From Demequina subtropica (GTDB lineage: Bacteria; Actinomycetota; Actinomycetes; Actinomycetales; Demequinaceae), in contig NZ_BBMB01000016.1 of assembly GCF_000971235.1 (NCBI RefSeq), positions 1 through 42,383 on the forward strand: a stretch of DNA of 42,383 bases, read 5' to 3'. Of this stretch, positions 8,097-15,281 are shown piece after piece. Position numbers and translations under genes: made by a program. Within the stretch, counting starts at the first letter, position 1. Each line of letters starts with the position of its first letter. The notes beneath the pieces were generated by a model. That model had not been told where the DNA came from. It was given only the letters and a program-made list of their open reading frames with translations, and did not search any database.

Positions 8097-9554
8097 TCAC
8101 TCCGGGATCCAGGTCCAGCCCGGACGGGCCTTCGCCTTGTAGATGAACAGGGTGTGCAGCATGCGCTTCACCCAGTGGCCCGAGAGCCCGATCTCGCCCT
8201 TGGTCGCCTTGAGGTCCCGCCCCGTCTCGGGGTACTTCTCCCAGTCGGGCACCACGGGGCTCATCGTCATCGCGGCGGCCGTGCCGGTGCGGAAGCCGTG
8301 CCCCGCGGACGCGACGCATGCCGCCGCCATCTCCGACATCGAGGCCGAGTGCGTGGGCACAGGGGCGCCCTTGAGGATCATGTCGGCGATCGACTTCGCG
8401 ACCACCTTGCCCATGGTCCCCGACGGCATGCCGGTGCGCGGCGGCGAGGGCGCGACCGCGACGCCGTCGGGCGTCGCGCGCGGCACGGAGATCTGGTGCG
8501 GCGGCGCGAACGCGATGCCCACCGCGAACACGTTCCGGTAGGTGGGGTTCTGGTACGTCCGCGGCCAGTCGCGCGCCGACCACTCGTCGTACGGCCTGGG
8601 CGTGTAGTCCGCGTCGACCTTGAGGAAGCCCGAGGGCGCGAAGATGGTGCCGGTGATGTCCTCGCCCGCGCGGTCGAACGCCTTCCAGTCGTTGCCCTTG
8701 AACGGCGGCAGCAGCATCGCGAAGTCGTACGCGAGGTCGTTGTGCGAGCCGTCGAGCTGGTCGTAGTGGATGACGCCGGGGTCGATCGACGTGACGGCCG
8801 CTCCGGTGATGGCGCGCACGCCCCGCTCACGGAACAGCGACTCGGTCCACAGCTGGGACGTGGTCCGGTAGCCGTTCTGGTCGAACTGCATGCCCCCCAC
8901 GCCGAAGTCGCCGAGCTCGTTCTCGTTGGTGAGGTAGACGATGTCGGCGTTGTCGCGCACGCCCGCCTCGCGCAGCTCGTGCTCGACGTTGAACGTGTAC
9001 TCGAACGCGGCGCCCTCGCACGTGCACGTGCCGTGGCCTACCCCGATCACCACCGTCTTGGGGCCGCTCCGCAGCGCGCCCTTGAGCTCCTCGAGCCGCG
9101 TCGCGGCCTCGGTCGCGTGGTCGGGCGTGCACACCGACAGCGTGTGGCCGCCGTCGGGTCCCAGGCCCGGCGTCGCCCCGAAGTTGAGCTTCGGCCCCGT
9201 CGCGTTGATCACGTAGTCGTACCGGATCTTCTTCAGCTCGCCGTCATGGGCGGCGCTGGTGAGCTCGACCTCGACCGCCGGCTGCTCGTCCGCCGCGTCA
9301 CCCTCGGGCCACAGCGCGACGGCCTTGCCCTGGACGAACCGGATGCCCTGCTTCTTGTAGATGGGACCCAGCTCGAACACCACGTCCTCGTGCGACATCT
9401 TGCCGACGCCCACCCAGATGTTGGAGGGGATCCAGTTGTAGGTGGGCTTGGGGTTGACCACCACCACCTCGTGCTCCTTCGGCAGGAGCTTGCGCAGGTA
9501 CAGGGCCGCGGTGTGCCCCGAGACGCCGGCGCCCAGCACGACCACGCGCGCCAT
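8097..9554 (-). CDS. Sulfide:quinone-reductase-like FAD-dependent oxidoreductase
   Basis: A 485-residue two-dinucleotide-binding flavoprotein. The FAD-binding GAGVSG motif is at residues 8-13, an ATG/PKLNFG segment at about 118-126, and a second nucleotide site (VVIGVGHG) at 168-175. Cys177 and Cys179 lie in a GTCTCEGAAFE motif that matches the redox cysteine motif of sulfide:quinone reductases, and Cys413 near the C-terminus could be its partner. The C-terminal RMLHTLFIYKA segment is suited to membrane association. It would oxidise sulfide or a related donor and reduce quinone (family inference). A ribosome binding site (AAGGAAGG) precedes the ATG. A CsoR/CstR-like palindrome lies 67 bp upstream. 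Confidence 0.82.
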   Translation of the reverse strand: MARVVVLGAGVSGHTAALYLRKLLPKEHEVVVVNPKPTYNWIPSNIWVGVGKMSHEDVVFELGPIYKKQGIRFVQGKAVALWPEGDAADEQPAVEVELTSAAHDGELKKIRYDYVINATGPKLNFGATPGLGPDGGHTLSVCTPDHATEAATRLEELKGALRSGPKTVVIGVGHGTCTCEGAAFEYTFNVEHELREAGVRDNADIVYLTNENELGDFGVGGMQFDQNGYRTTSQLWTESLFRERGVRAITGAAVTSIDPGVIHYDQLDGSHNDLAYDFAMLLPPFKGNDWKAFDRAGEDITGTIFAPSGFLKVDADYTPRPYDEWSARDWPRTYQNPTYRNVFAVGIAFAPPHQISVPRATPDGVAVAPSPPRTGMPSGTMGKVVAKSIADMILKGAPVPTHSASMSEMAAACVASAGHGFRTGTAAAMTMSPVVPDWEKYPETGRDLKATKGEIGLSGHWVKRMLHTLFIYKAKARPGWTWIPE

Positions 9555-9620
9555 GTCCGATCACCTTCCTTGCTGATCTGTGGGAGGGCCGTCGCCGTTG
9601 ACGGCCCATCCTTCAGATCT

Positions 9621-9636
9621 ATACCCCCGAGGGTAT
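9621..9636. promoter_or_regulatory. CsoR/CstR-family-like operator
   Basis: The 16-mer ATACCCCCGAGGGTAT has perfect ATACCC/GGGTAT arms around CCGA. This is the shape of operators bound by CsoR-family repressors, which sense Cu(I) or, in CstR, persulfides. It lies upstream of the sulfide-quinone-reductase-like gene, which suggests persulfide control. A second palindrome (AAGGGAC-gttg-GTCCCTT) follows at 9644-9661. Confidence 0.6.
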
Positions 9637-9697
9637 GCGCCGCAAGGGACGTTGGTCCCTTCCGAGACGCGAGGGCGATGCGGTAACCGGACGCACG

Positions 9698-9729
9698 GAC
9701 GCGCCGCCGGGAAGGCCCGGCGGCGCGTC
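9698..9729 (-). terminator. Terminator of the first holin-like gene
   Basis: Perfect 14-bp stem (9698-9711 with 9716-9729) and an AAGG loop, starting 8 bases after the minus-strand stop at 9738. Confidence 0.8.
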
Positions 9730-9737
9730 AGCGAAGC

Positions 9738-10127
9738 TCAGTCCTTCTTCTTCTCCGCGGCCTCCTTGAGGAGGAACATCGGCAGGATCCACGTCGCGAG
9801 GGCCGTCACCAGCCACACGAGCACCGTCGCGGCGATCCAGGTCCCGATGCCGTCGATCGTGAAGTCGTCGACCACGAGCGTCGCGATGAGCAGCGCGACG
9901 AAGGTCGAGACCAGCCCCACGCCGCCCAGGATCGCGTTGGCGTACTTGGTGGCCATCTTGAAGATCAGCGGGGAGAGGATCCACTGCGCGAGCGCATAGA
10001 CGACGGTCGCCACCAGCAGGGCCATCAGGGGAAGGGACATGTTGTCGCTCAGGATCAGCGACGTGATCCACAGGCCCAGGGCCGCGGAACCGAGGAAGAT
10101 CAGCGTGTGAATCAGGAATCGCACCAT
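9738..10127 (-). CDS. Holin superfamily IV-like membrane protein, copy 1
   Basis: A 129-residue protein with four hydrophobic helices and a lysine-rich tail (EAAEKKKD), matching the small four-helix family named after mycobacterial holin superfamily IV (YvlD-like). The name does not imply phage lysis; the role in bacteria is not established. The ATG at 10127 is chosen because the neighbouring paralogue starts in the same way and because a -10 hexamer TAGCGT ends seven bases before it, suggesting a leaderless transcript. A GTG at 10163 would add an uncharacteristic polar extension. Confidence 0.8.
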   Translation of the reverse strand: MVRFLIHTLIFLGSAALGLWITSLILSDNMSLPLMALLVATVVYALAQWILSPLIFKMATKYANAILGGVGLVSTFVALLIATLVVDDFTIDGIGTWIAATVLVWLVTALATWILPMFLLKEAAEKKKD

Positions 10128-10211
10128 GAGGCCGACGCTACTACCGGATCGCCCGATTCGCACGGGAATCAGGCATGACGCGCATATGTCCGCAGAGGAC
10201 GATGCGGGCGC

Positions 10212-10643
10212 TCAGCCCTTCGTGACGTCGCCGGGGGCGTCGATGACCTTGGTGTCACCCTCGCCGCGCCCCTTGCGCTCGCTCGAGAACACCCCCGGGA
10301 GGACCCACACACCGATCGCGGTGATGAGCCACACGAGCAGCGTGGCGGCCGCCCAGGTGCCGAAGCCGTGGATGGTGAGGCCCGACGTGAGCGTCGCGGT
10401 GATGAAGAGCGCGACGAAGGTCGAGATGATCCCCACGCCGCCGACCACGGCCCGCGCGCGCTTCTCGATCTGGCGCTCGATGAGAGGCGAGAGCAGGCTC
10501 TGCGCGAGCGCGAAGAACACCGTGGCCGTGATGAGACCGCTCAGCTTGAGCTCGAAGTCCGAGCCCAGCATGAGCGATGTCAGAGCCAGCGCGGCGGCTG
10601 CGGAGGACAGGAACACCGCGGCCTTGATCAGGAATCTCTCCAT
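10212..10643 (-). CDS. Holin superfamily IV-like membrane protein, copy 2
   Basis: A 143-residue paralogue of the gene just downstream: same four-helix pattern, same GGVG(I/L)(I/V)STFVAL core and a matching start (M-(E/V)-RFLI). It has a longer polar C-terminus ending DAPGDVTKG. The pair is a tandem duplication, and each copy keeps its own -10 hexamer TAGCGT (here six bases before the ATG). Function unknown; a membrane stress role is only a guess. Confidence 0.8.
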   Translation of the reverse strand: MERFLIKAAVFLSSAAAALALTSLMLGSDFELKLSGLITATVFFALAQSLLSPLIERQIEKRARAVVGGVGIISTFVALFITATLTSGLTIHGFGTWAAATLLVWLITAIGVWVLPGVFSSERKGRGEGDTKVIDAPGDVTKG

Positions 10644-10725
10644 GAGGCGACGCTACAACGCGCCGGGCGACGCCCGCGAGGGGGAATCGCGCCCCGGCCG
10701 CGCGCATCGTCCCTGGACACAGATC

Positions 10726-10753
10726 GAGGGTGCCTCCCGGGGGAGGCACCCTC
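10726..10753. terminator. Terminator-like hairpin in a divergent intergenic region
   Basis: Perfect 13-bp stem (10726-10738 with 10741-10753) with a minimal loop. It lies between two genes that point away from each other, where no known transcript should end. See findings. Confidence 0.55.
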
Positions 10754-10813
10754 GTGCGCTGTCGACCATCTCGCCGGCTTCCAGGGACTTGAGGCCGGTG
10801 AGCAAGACGATTC

Positions 10814-10825
10814 GGTCCTAGGACC
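10814..10825. promoter_or_regulatory. 12-bp perfect palindrome upstream of the antiporter gene
   Basis: GGTCCTAGGACC lies 100 bp before the ybaL-like start, in the 282-bp divergent region 10644-10925. It is a candidate operator; I cannot assign a regulator. The remainder of the region holds one GCATCGTCC motif (10704-10712) and the hairpin above. Confidence 0.3.
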
Positions 10826-10925
10826 TTGTGCCCAGAACAGTACAGCATCGCGATCCACTCCCGGGACCTTCGACGCATCTCGATCCGGACACATCCCGGC
10901 AAACCCGCTCGGATAGGTTGTGGGC

Positions 10926-12569
10926 ATGCTGCACCATGCACCCCTCATCACGACGATCGCGGTGGGCCTGGTGGCCGCCTTCATCCTGGGGCTGCTCGCG
11001 CAGCGGCTCCGGCTCTCCCCGATCGTCGGGTACCTCGCCGCGGGGCTCGTGATCGGGCCGTACACCCCGGGGTATGTGGGGGACGTGGACCTCGCGGTGC
11101 AGCTGAGCGAGATCGGCGTGATCCTGCTCATGTTCGGCGTGGGCCTTCACTTCTCCTTCAAGGAGCTGCTCGCGGTGCGCAAGGTCGCGCTGCCCGGCGC
11201 GATCGTCCAGATGACCGCGGCCACGGCGCTCGGAACAGGGCTCGGTCTATGGATGGGCTGGGGCGCCGCGAGCGCGATGCTCTTCGGCCTCGCGCTCTCG
11301 GTCGCGTCGACCGTGGTGATGCTGCGCGCGCTCGGAGAGCGGCAGATGCTCGACACCCGCGCAGGGCACATCGCTGTCGGCTGGCTCATCGTCGAGGACC
11401 TCGCGATGGTGATCGCGCTCGTGGTGGTGCCGGTGCTCGCGGAGGGCGGCACCTCGCCCGGCCACCTCGCTGGCGAGCTCGCGTGGACCGTGCTGCGCGT
11501 GGGCGGCTTCGTGGCGCTCATGTGGTTCGTCGGGCGGCGCGTGATCCCGTGGACGCTCGCGCGCGTCGCGGATACCGGCTCGCGCGAGCTGTTCACGCTC
11601 GGCGTCCTGGCGATCGGGCTCGGGGTCGCGGTGGGCGCGGCGTGGGCCTTCGAGGTGTCCTTCGCGCTCGGCGCGTTCTTCGCCGGCATGATCCTGCGCG
11701 AGTCCGACCTCGCGCATCGTGCCGCCGAGGACTCGCTGCCGCTGCGCGACGCCTTCGCCGTCCTGTTCTTCGTGGCCGTCGGCATGCTCGTCGACCCCGG
11801 CATCGTGCTCCGGGAGCCGCTGGGCCTGCTGGCGACCGTCGCCATCATCGTGGGCGGCAAGGCAGCAGTGGCCTTCGCGCTCGTGCGCGCCATGCGGTAC
11901 TCGCGCTCGATGGCGCTCGTGGTAGCCGCCTCGCTCGCCCAGATCGGCGAGTTCTCCTTCATCCTCGTGACGCTCGGCGCGGACCTCGAGATCCTTCATC
12001 AGGACGCGCAGGACCTGGTGCTCGCGGGGGCGATCCTGTCGATCATCGCCAACCCGCTCATCTTCGCGTGGGTCGCGCGGGTCACCTCCCGGACGGAGGC
12101 GCCGGCCGAGCCGGACGACTCGCCGTTCGCCACCGCGGCGACGGACCACGTCATCGTGGTGGGCTACGGGCGCGTGGGCGGCCGCGCGGCCCGGAGGTTG
12201 TGGGCCGCGGGTGTCCCCACCGTGGTGATCGACGACGACGAGACCCGCGTCGAACGCATCCGCGCCGAAGGCCACGAGGCGGTGCTGGGCAACGCGGTGC
12301 GCGCCAAGGTGCTGCACGCGGCAGGGATCGGCGCGGCGCGGGCGGTGCTGGTCGGCGTGCCGGATCCGCTCAACGCCGGCGCGGTGGTCGCGGCGGCGCG
12401 CGAGCTGGCACCCGCGGCGGACATCGTCGCGCGCGGCCACGGCAAGCGCGACGTCGACTACCTGGAGGAGCAGGGGGCGACGCACGTTCTGGTGGGCGTG
12501 CACGAGGTCGCGGACCTCATGGTCGCGCGCGCGGGCGGCTGGCCGGACGCGCCCGCAGCCGACGTCTAG
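10926..12569 (+). CDS. YbaL/KefB-type cation:proton antiporter with RCK domain
   Basis: A 547-residue CPA2-family antiporter. The N-terminus (HHAPLITTI, then RLSPIVGYLAAGLVIGP) closely follows E. coli YbaL. About twelve membrane helices fill residues 1-385, including LSVASTVVMLRAL and the ED pair in the WLIVEDLAM segment, typical of proton-coupled CPA2 carriers. An RCK_N domain follows, with the nucleotide-binding GYGRVG at about residue 415 and the acidic VVIDDDE at the end of strand two. It should exchange K+ (or Na+) for H+ under nucleotide gating. The ATG at 10926 is six bases after TAGGTT, so the mRNA is probably leaderless; the GTG at 10920 is less likely. Confidence 0.88.
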   Translation: MLHHAPLITTIAVGLVAAFILGLLAQRLRLSPIVGYLAAGLVIGPYTPGYVGDVDLAVQLSEIGVILLMFGVGLHFSFKELLAVRKVALPGAIVQMTAATALGTGLGLWMGWGAASAMLFGLALSVASTVVMLRALGERQMLDTRAGHIAVGWLIVEDLAMVIALVVVPVLAEGGTSPGHLAGELAWTVLRVGGFVALMWFVGRRVIPWTLARVADTGSRELFTLGVLAIGLGVAVGAAWAFEVSFALGAFFAGMILRESDLAHRAAEDSLPLRDAFAVLFFVAVGMLVDPGIVLREPLGLLATVAIIVGGKAAVAFALVRAMRYSRSMALVVAASLAQIGEFSFILVTLGADLEILHQDAQDLVLAGAILSIIANPLIFAWVARVTSRTEAPAEPDDSPFATAATDHVIVVGYGRVGGRAARRLWAAGVPTVVIDDDETRVERIRAEGHEAVLGNAVRAKVLHAAGIGAARAVLVGVPDPLNAGAVVAAARELAPAADIVARGHGKRDVDYLEEQGATHVLVGVHEVADLMVARAGGWPDAPAADV

Positions 12570-12630
12570 GGCGGAGCACGTCGGGCACCTCCGACAGGCG
12601 CCGCGGCGCTCACGGGCCTAGCCTGGCCGG

Positions 12631-13044
12631 ATGAACCACGACGGCGTGCGTCTCGACACCCTCATCCGGCTGCTCCATCAGGCCTACGACGCGGCCTTCG
12701 AGGAGGCCCTCGCAGACCGCTCCACGACGCGCGTCGAGCTCGTCATGCTGAGCGTCCTCGCGCGCGCCGCGCAGCCGATGACCTGGGACGCGCTCGAGTC
12801 CGCGATGGGCCCGCGCTACTCGGCCGTCGCGTGCACCGAGGCCTGGAACGCCCTCGCGGTCGCGGGCTGGGCGGTCGAGCCCGACGGCCTCTACGCGGCC
12901 ACGGATGCCGGCCGCGACGTGGTGGACGATCTCGACGAGGAACGCGAGCGGATCGTGGCGCGCGCGACCGAGGGCCTGAGCGAGGACGAGGTCGCGACGG
13001 CGATCGTCGCGCTGCGCGGCATGCTCGCCAACCTCAGCGCCTGA
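12631..13044 (+). CDS. Small winged-helix (MarR-like) protein
   Basis: A 137-residue protein with a helical N-terminus, a winged-helix-like centre (MTWDALESAMGPRYSAVACTEAWNALAVAGWAV) and a C-terminal helix with an acidic DDLDEERER stretch, the arrangement of MarR-type dimers. Recognition is weak because the wing is short. TAGCCT ends six bases before the ATG, so the transcript is probably leaderless. It converges on a multidrug exporter 15 bp away and could regulate it, but convergent rather than divergent order makes this uncertain. Confidence 0.65.
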   Translation: MNHDGVRLDTLIRLLHQAYDAAFEEALADRSTTRVELVMLSVLARAAQPMTWDALESAMGPRYSAVACTEAWNALAVAGWAVEPDGLYAATDAGRDVVDDLDEERERIVARATEGLSEDEVATAIVALRGMLANLSA

Positions 13045-13059
13045 CCGCCGCCGCCTCCG

Positions 13060-14580
13060 TCAACCGACCGCGGGCGCGCTCTCGGTGTCCTGCACGTTCG
13101 CGTGATAGTCGGCCTTGCGGATCCTCACCAGCAGCAGCGCGGACAGCATCCCCAGGTAGAGCAGCACGGCGCCCCACAGGAATCCCGTGTGGAAGCCCGC
13201 GACCAAGGACTCGGGGCCGGGCACCTGCGCGACGCTGCCGTCCGGCATGGTCCGCTCGACCGTCCCGATCTCCTCGACGGACCGCGTGGTGGAGGCGAGC
13301 GCGAGCGTCGACAGCAGCGCGAGCCCCACCGAGCCGCCCACCTGCTGCGTGGTGTTGAGCAGCGCCGAGGCGACGCCCGCATCCCGCGGCTGCACACCGA
13401 TGAGCGCGGTCGAGCTGGTCGGGATGAACACGAACGCCATGCCGACGCTGATCATCACGAGCGACGGCAGCACGTGGGTCCAGTACTGGTCCTGCGGCGT
13501 GATCCGCAGGAGCATGAGCATGCCGGTGCCCGCGACCGCGAGGCCACCCACCATGAGCGGGCGGGGTCCCGTGACGGGGAGCACGCGCGCCACGAGCCCC
13601 GCGGCGAGGATGATGCCGAGCGAGAACGGCAGGAAGTGCAGCCCCGTACGCAACGCCGAGTACCCGAGCACTCCCTGCATGTAGTAGCTGAGGAACAGGA
13701 ACATCGCGAAGAGCCCCGCCCCGACCAGCAGGAACGTGAGGTACGAGCCGCCGCGGATCGGGTGCGCGGGGATGCGTAGCGGCAGCAGCGGGTTCGCCAC
13801 GCGACGCTCCACCGCGACGAAGGCGACGATCAGCACCGCGGCGGCGGAGAGGCAGCCGATGGCGAGCGGGTCCGCCCAGCCGGCGTCGGCCTCGGACACG
13901 CGTGTGAACCCGTAGACGAGCGCGAGCAGCCCGGAGGTGGCGAGCAGCGCGCCCGGGATGTCGTAGGACGGGTGGCCGTCCGAGCGCGACTCGCGGACGA
14001 TCCCGACGGCGAGCACCGCGGTCACGAGCGCGATGGGGACGTTCACCCACATGACCCAGCGCCAGCCGGGCCCGTCCGTGAGGAGCCCGCCCAGGATGAG
14101 CCCGATCGCGGCCCCGCCGCCGGACAGCGCGCCGAACACGCCGAAGGCCTTCGCTCGCTCATGGGGCTCGGTGAACGCGACGGTGACGAGCGACAGGGCC
14201 GCCGGGGCGAGCAGCGCCGCGAACATGCCCTGAAGCCCGCGCGCGGCGAACATGAAGCCCTCCGCGGGCGCGAGGCCGCCCAGCGCGGACGCCGCGGCGA
14301 AGCCCAGCAGGCCCACGATGAAGGTCCGCTTGCGGCCCCAGTAGTCGGCGATGCGACCGCCGAGCAGGAGCAGGCCCCCGAAGGCGAGCGTGTACGCGGT
14401 CACCACCCATTGGCGGTTCGCGTCGGAGATCGAGAGCGCCTCCTGGATGTGCGGAAGCGCGACGTTCACGATCGACCCGTCGAGGATGATCATGAGCTGC
14501 GCGACGGCGATGACGGCGAGCATGCGCCACCGCGTCGGATCGGGTGCGCTGGTCTCGGGGATAGCGTGGAGCTCGGCCAT
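13060..14580 (-). CDS. DHA2-family (EmrB/QacA) drug:H+ antiporter
   Basis: A 506-residue major-facilitator protein with the 14-helix pattern of DHA2 exporters. Visible motifs are LDGSIVNVALPHI in helix 1 (motif D1), GGRIADYWGRKR between helices 2 and 3 (motif A) and WRWVMWVNVPI after helix 5 (motif C region). The ATG at 14580 is preferred: it is followed directly by a conserved pre-helix segment, whereas the upstream extension is arginine/serine rich and unlike the family. It would export hydrophobic toxic compounds using the proton gradient; substrate not predictable. Confidence 0.88.
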   Translation of the reverse strand: MAELHAIPETSAPDPTRWRMLAVIAVAQLMIILDGSIVNVALPHIQEALSISDANRQWVVTAYTLAFGGLLLLGGRIADYWGRKRTFIVGLLGFAAASALGGLAPAEGFMFAARGLQGMFAALLAPAALSLVTVAFTEPHERAKAFGVFGALSGGGAAIGLILGGLLTDGPGWRWVMWVNVPIALVTAVLAVGIVRESRSDGHPSYDIPGALLATSGLLALVYGFTRVSEADAGWADPLAIGCLSAAAVLIVAFVAVERRVANPLLPLRIPAHPIRGGSYLTFLLVGAGLFAMFLFLSYYMQGVLGYSALRTGLHFLPFSLGIILAAGLVARVLPVTGPRPLMVGGLAVAGTGMLMLLRITPQDQYWTHVLPSLVMISVGMAFVFIPTSSTALIGVQPRDAGVASALLNTTQQVGGSVGLALLSTLALASTTRSVEEIGTVERTMPDGSVAQVPGPESLVAGFHTGFLWGAVLLYLGMLSALLLVRIRKADYHANVQDTESAPAVG

Positions 14581-14722
14581 GAGCGGCCTCGATTCTGGGG
14601 ACGGGGCGCGCGTCGCGAGAGGCGCACGTCCGGCTGTTGAGGAATGGTGCCGGCGCGTCGTCATCGGCCGCGTCAGTGAATCGCCCCACCACGGTCACCC
14701 CGCCGGCGAGCGCGCGTCAATC

Positions 14723-14736
14723 CCCCAGTAGTGGGG
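14723..14736 (-). terminator. Weak hairpin after the AhpD-like gene
   Basis: CCCCA-GTAG-TGGGG, 8 bases past the stop at 14744. It is short and could equally be an operator for the exporter gene on the same strand. The rest of 14581-14743 shows nothing firm. Confidence 0.35.
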
Positions 14737-14743
14737 TACCGGC

Positions 14744-15157
14744 TCAGTCGGTGCCGCGCATCACGCGGTTCCAGGCGTTGGTGACCGCGACCACCTCGAT
14801 GATCGCGCCGATCTGCCCCGCGTTGAACCACGCGCCCACGTGCTCGCGCGCATCGGCCTCGAGCCCGCGCGGTGCATCGGTCAGGATCTCCGCGAACCTC
14901 AACGCCGCCGCGTCGCCGTCGGAGACCAGCCCGTCGCGCATCAGGCGGGCCGGCCGCGCGAGCGCGCTGATGAGATCGTGCCGAGCCCCCTGGTGGGCGA
15001 GCGACTCCGAGTGCATGCGGATCGAGCCGTGGCAGCCGTTCAGATGCGAGACCCGCAGGCGGATCATGTCGCGCAGACGCGGGTCGAGCGCGTCGCCGGC
15101 GTCGCCGTCGATGCTCTCAAGCGCCTTGAGAAAGCCCGCCTGAACCCGCGCATCCAT
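14744..15157 (-). CDS. Carboxymuconolactone decarboxylase/AhpD-like protein
   Basis: A 137-residue helical protein. The segment RLRVSHLNGCHGSIRMHSE (residues 33-51) fits the AhpD/CMD active-site motif, in which C-x-x-C and a histidine six residues on reduce peroxiredoxin partners. Here the first cysteine is Cys42 and the histidine is His49, but the second cysteine is replaced by Ser45. The enzyme may therefore lack disulfide chemistry or work through a mixed disulfide. TAGCCT ends seven bases before the ATG, predicting a leaderless mRNA. It is divergent from valS. Confidence 0.8.
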   Translation of the reverse strand: MDARVQAGFLKALESIDGDAGDALDPRLRDMIRLRVSHLNGCHGSIRMHSESLAHQGARHDLISALARPARLMRDGLVSDGDAAALRFAEILTDAPRGLEADAREHVGAWFNAGQIGAIIEVVAVTNAWNRVMRGTD

Positions 15158-15212
15158 GCCCTGCAGGCTAGTCGTGAGACCGCTCCCGGGGATAGGGGCG
15201 CGCGGGCCTCGG

Positions 15213-15259
15213 GGACGATGCCGGGGCGGCGCATCGTCCCCGGTGCCCGTGCATCGTCC
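15213..15259. repeat. Three copies of the GGACGATGC motif ahead of valS
   Basis: Copies at 15213-15221 (forward), 15231-15239 (reverse) and 15251-15259 (reverse) fall within 47 bp between the AhpD-like gene and valS. The first two can pair as a hairpin (GGACGATGC with GCATCGTCC, 9-base loop). This is the densest cluster of the motif in the window. Confidence 0.75.
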
Positions 15260-15281
15260 CCGCTCTGGAAGAATGGCCCCC

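Noticed and set aside
9738..10643. The holin-like pair as prophage lysis genes
   Set aside because: No other phage genes nearby; this four-helix family is widespread in bacterial chromosomes.
10754..10810. A short minus-strand frame (I-V-L-L-T-G-L-K...) upstream of the holin-like gene
   Set aside because: It opens after a TAG without an ATG/GTG in a good position, has no ribosome site, and runs through a hairpin.
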